DNA of 64,000 bases from an uncultured Jannaschia sp. (GTDB lineage Bacteria; Pseudomonadota; Alphaproteobacteria; Rhodobacterales; Rhodobacteraceae): positions 285,152 through 349,151 of the forward strand of contig CANLTZ010000004.1 in assembly GCA_947494145.1 (NCBI GenBank). The letters are read 5' to 3'. The position numbers and the translations under genes are program-made. Shown piece after piece: positions 62,173 to 64,000 of the stretch (position 1 is the first letter of the stretch; the number at the start of each line of letters is the position of its first letter). The notes under the pieces were generated by a model. It made no database searches. It was not told the origin of the DNA and worked only from the letters and a program-made list of their open reading frames with translations.

Positions 62173-63804
62173 ATGAGTATTCTTGAAACCGACGTCCTTA
62201 TCGTCGGCTCTGGTCATGCGGGTGGGTCAGCCGCGTTAGTCCTGGCAATCTACGGCATTAACGCTGTGTCGTGACGCGCTACGGCTGGACGGCCCGCACG
62301 CCCCGCGCCCACATCACCAACCAATGCACCATGGAGGTGCTGCGCGATCTGGGCGTGGAAGACGAAGCCATGGCCGTCGCCTCGCCGCAATCGTCGATGG
62401 CCAACAACGTCTTCTTTACCGCGCTGGCGGGCGAAGAACTGGGCCGCATCCATGCCTGGGGCAATCATCCCCAGCGGCTGGCCGACTATACCGACGCCAG
62501 CCCGACCGAAATGTGCGACATCCCGCGATATCTGATGGAGCCGATCCTGATCTCGAACGCCGCCAAATGGGGCGCGCAGATCCGCTTCGAGACCGAATTC
62601 CTGTCGTTTGAGCAGGATGCCGACGGCGTCACCGCTCGCGTCCGCGATTGCGCCACGGGCAACGAATACACCATCCGCGCCAAGTATCTGATCGGCGCCG
62701 ATGGCGGCAATTCGCGGGTGGCCGAGCAGGCGGGCCTGCCAATGGCGGGCAAGATGGGTGTCGCAGGCAGCATGAACATCGCGTTCGACGCGGACCTGTC
62801 GCACCTGGTCGCCCACCGACCCAGCGTGCTCTACGCCGTGATCCAGCCCGGCAGCCAAGTCGGCGGCGTCGGCATGGGCATCGTCCGGATGATCCGCCGT
62901 TGGAACAAATGGATGATCGTCTAAGGCTGCAACCTGGAGGCCGGGCCACCCGAAATGAGCGACGACTATGCCCTGTCCGTCATCCGCCAGTTGGTGGGCG
63001 AGCCGGATTTGGATGCCAAGATCGAAGTCACCCTGCTCTGAACGGTGAACAATTGCTGGGCCGAACGCATGGCCAGTGGCGGGGTCTTCATCGCAGGTGA
63101 CGCCGCGCCTTGGCATCCGCCAACCAACGGGCTGGGGTCTAAAACGTCCATCCAGGACGGCTATGATGCCGAACGCGCGCGGGCATGGACCGTCTAAAAG
63201 AAGTTTCGCCAGTAAGGGCCGCAGCCCGAAGGCGTTGCGCGCGGCGATCGAGCTGAAGAACTGCGAATACAACGCCCACGGCGTCGAGTTGAACCAGTGT
63301 TATACCTCGAACGCGGTTACGGCGGCGTCCAGCGATGCAGCCCCAGGCTTCACGAGGGACGCAGAGCTCTTCTATCAGCCGACCAGTCATCCCGGCGCCG
63401 AGCTGCCCTATGTTTGGCTGGAATGAGACGGGCAGAGGGTGTCGACGCTGGACGGGGTCGGGAAGGGCGTGATGACGCTTCTGACGGGGATCGGGGGCGA
63501 TGCTTGGGTGGACGCGGCGCGGGCCTGGTCCCTGGCATCGGGGGTGCCGGTCGCGGCCCATAGGATCGGTCCTGGTCAGGATTATGCCGACATGTTCGGC
63601 GATCGGGCGTGGGTGTCGGGCGTGTCGGAGGACGGCGCCCTTCTGGCTTGGCCCGATGGCCATGTGGCCTGGCGATCCGGTGACGGGATGACGGGACCCG
63701 ATGCTCCGATCGCGGCGCTTGAGACGGTGCTGGCCTTGCCCTCCGATGCGGGGACGCGGGCTGTGCGAACGGCGTCGAAAACCCATGAGACAGAATGGAC
63801 CTGA
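62173..63804 (+). pseudogene. FAD-dependent phenol hydroxylase (TfdB-like) pseudogene
   Basis: Starts with an ATG and the FAD motif VLIVGSGHAGGSAALVLA, shifts frame near 62270, then runs through PRAHITNQCTMEVLRDLG, IGADGGNSRVAEQAG and GSMNIAFDADLS. Stop codons interrupt it at 62922 (TAA), 63039 (TGA) and 63193 (TAA), the first two where the family has Trp. The FAD/NADPH loop GDAAPWHPPTNGLGS survives, but SIQDGYDAERA is a junction missing about 25 residues. The C-terminal thioredoxin-like part resumes near 63245 (IELKNCEYNAHGVELNQ) to 63804. It would have hydroxylated a chlorophenol or resorcinol-type ring. Confidence 0.85.
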
Positions 63805-63941
63805 CCGGCGCCCTGCCCTTCGATGCGACGACCCTGAGGAAAGCCTCCGGCATGCGAAATGCAGCGGCCTCGATCAGCCAGACGGTTGGTCGGGGCGCGT
63901 TTCATTCGGTCAAGCCGGTTTTGCGTCGACCATCGGGTCGA

Positions 63942-64000
63942 TCAGTGCTGTGCCCCGACGACGGCCTGCGCGCGGTTTGCCAGGTCTTGCAGCAGCTCGG
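63942..64000 (-). CDS. C-terminal fragment of an unidentified gene (uncertain)
   Basis: On the minus strand a frame entering from the right edge reads ELLQDLANRAQAVVGAQH and stops at a TGA (63944-63942). The helical composition is plausible for a real C-terminus, but too little is visible to name a family. The gap 63805-63941 shows no other feature. Confidence 0.3.
   Translation of the reverse strand, partial: ELLQDLANRAQAVVGAQH

Noticed and set aside
62173..63804. TGA codons at conserved Trp positions as possible stop-codon recoding
   Set aside because: One of the stops is TAA, frameshifts and a deletion are also present, and normal genes in the window use TGA as a stop. Pseudogene decay explains all of it.

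Overview
The window comes from a GC-rich alphaproteobacterium, most likely a member of the Rhodobacteraceae (Roseobacter/Rhodobacter group). The evidence is the hydrogenase cluster in the Rhodobacter capsulatus order (hupTUV-hypF-hupSLC-DFGHJK-hypAB-hupR-hypCDE), TRAP and ABC transporter architecture, HemP, an RTX-Hint protein, and ATGA start/stop overlaps throughout. No rRNA or tRNA gene was seen.

Layout. 0-4.5 kb: the start of a GMC oxidoreductase (minus), then a TRAP transporter (dctP, dctQ, dctM) and an IclR regulator. 4.5-7.0 kb: a divergent EF-G paralogue behind a 467-bp leader that holds a tiny ORF and nested hairpins. 7.2-16.2 kb (minus): an RNA-repair island with an intact RNA ligase, a decayed HD/P-loop kinase partner, then rtcB-prfH-BCS1-like AAA ATPase and hen1-pnkp. 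16.4-19.8 kb: a ferric-reductase-like membrane protein with a Tat-exported dioxygenase-fold protein, a YcaQ-like winged-helix protein and a SorC regulator. 20.0-30.1 kb (plus): a nine-gene carbohydrate/polyol operon (ABC importer, two dehydrogenases, class I aldolase, Gfo/Idh oxidoreductase, PfkB kinase), followed by a convergent aldo/keto reductase.

31.2-38.9 kb: an accessory segment bracketed by two inverted copies of a 117-bp MITE-like element. It holds a hemP operon with very small genes and a ~1,800-residue RTX protein ending in a Hint domain. 38.9-58.1 kb (minus): a complete uptake [NiFe]-hydrogenase system: H2-sensing hydrogenase HupUV with kinase HupT and regulator HupR, structural genes hupSLC, the maturation protease and chaperones, and the hyp cofactor-assembly genes. 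A 55-residue His-rich membrane peptide not named in classical maps lies between hupL and hupC. 58.2-63.8 kb: a (chloro)aromatic catabolic patch with a TetR regulator, a tautomerase-like protein, a LinD-like GST and an intact intradiol dioxygenase, followed by pseudogenes of maleylacetate reductase and a TfdB-type hydroxylase.

The most unusual part is the RNA-repair island. It combines three end-joining chemistries (RtcB, Pnkp-type ligase, pfam09414-type ligase), a 3'-end methyltransferase, a ribosome-rescue release factor and a membrane-anchored AAA ATPase, and it converges on an EF-G paralogue. A plausible inference is a multi-layered defence against ribotoxin damage to tRNA and rRNA. All functions are read from motifs and context; no searches were run.
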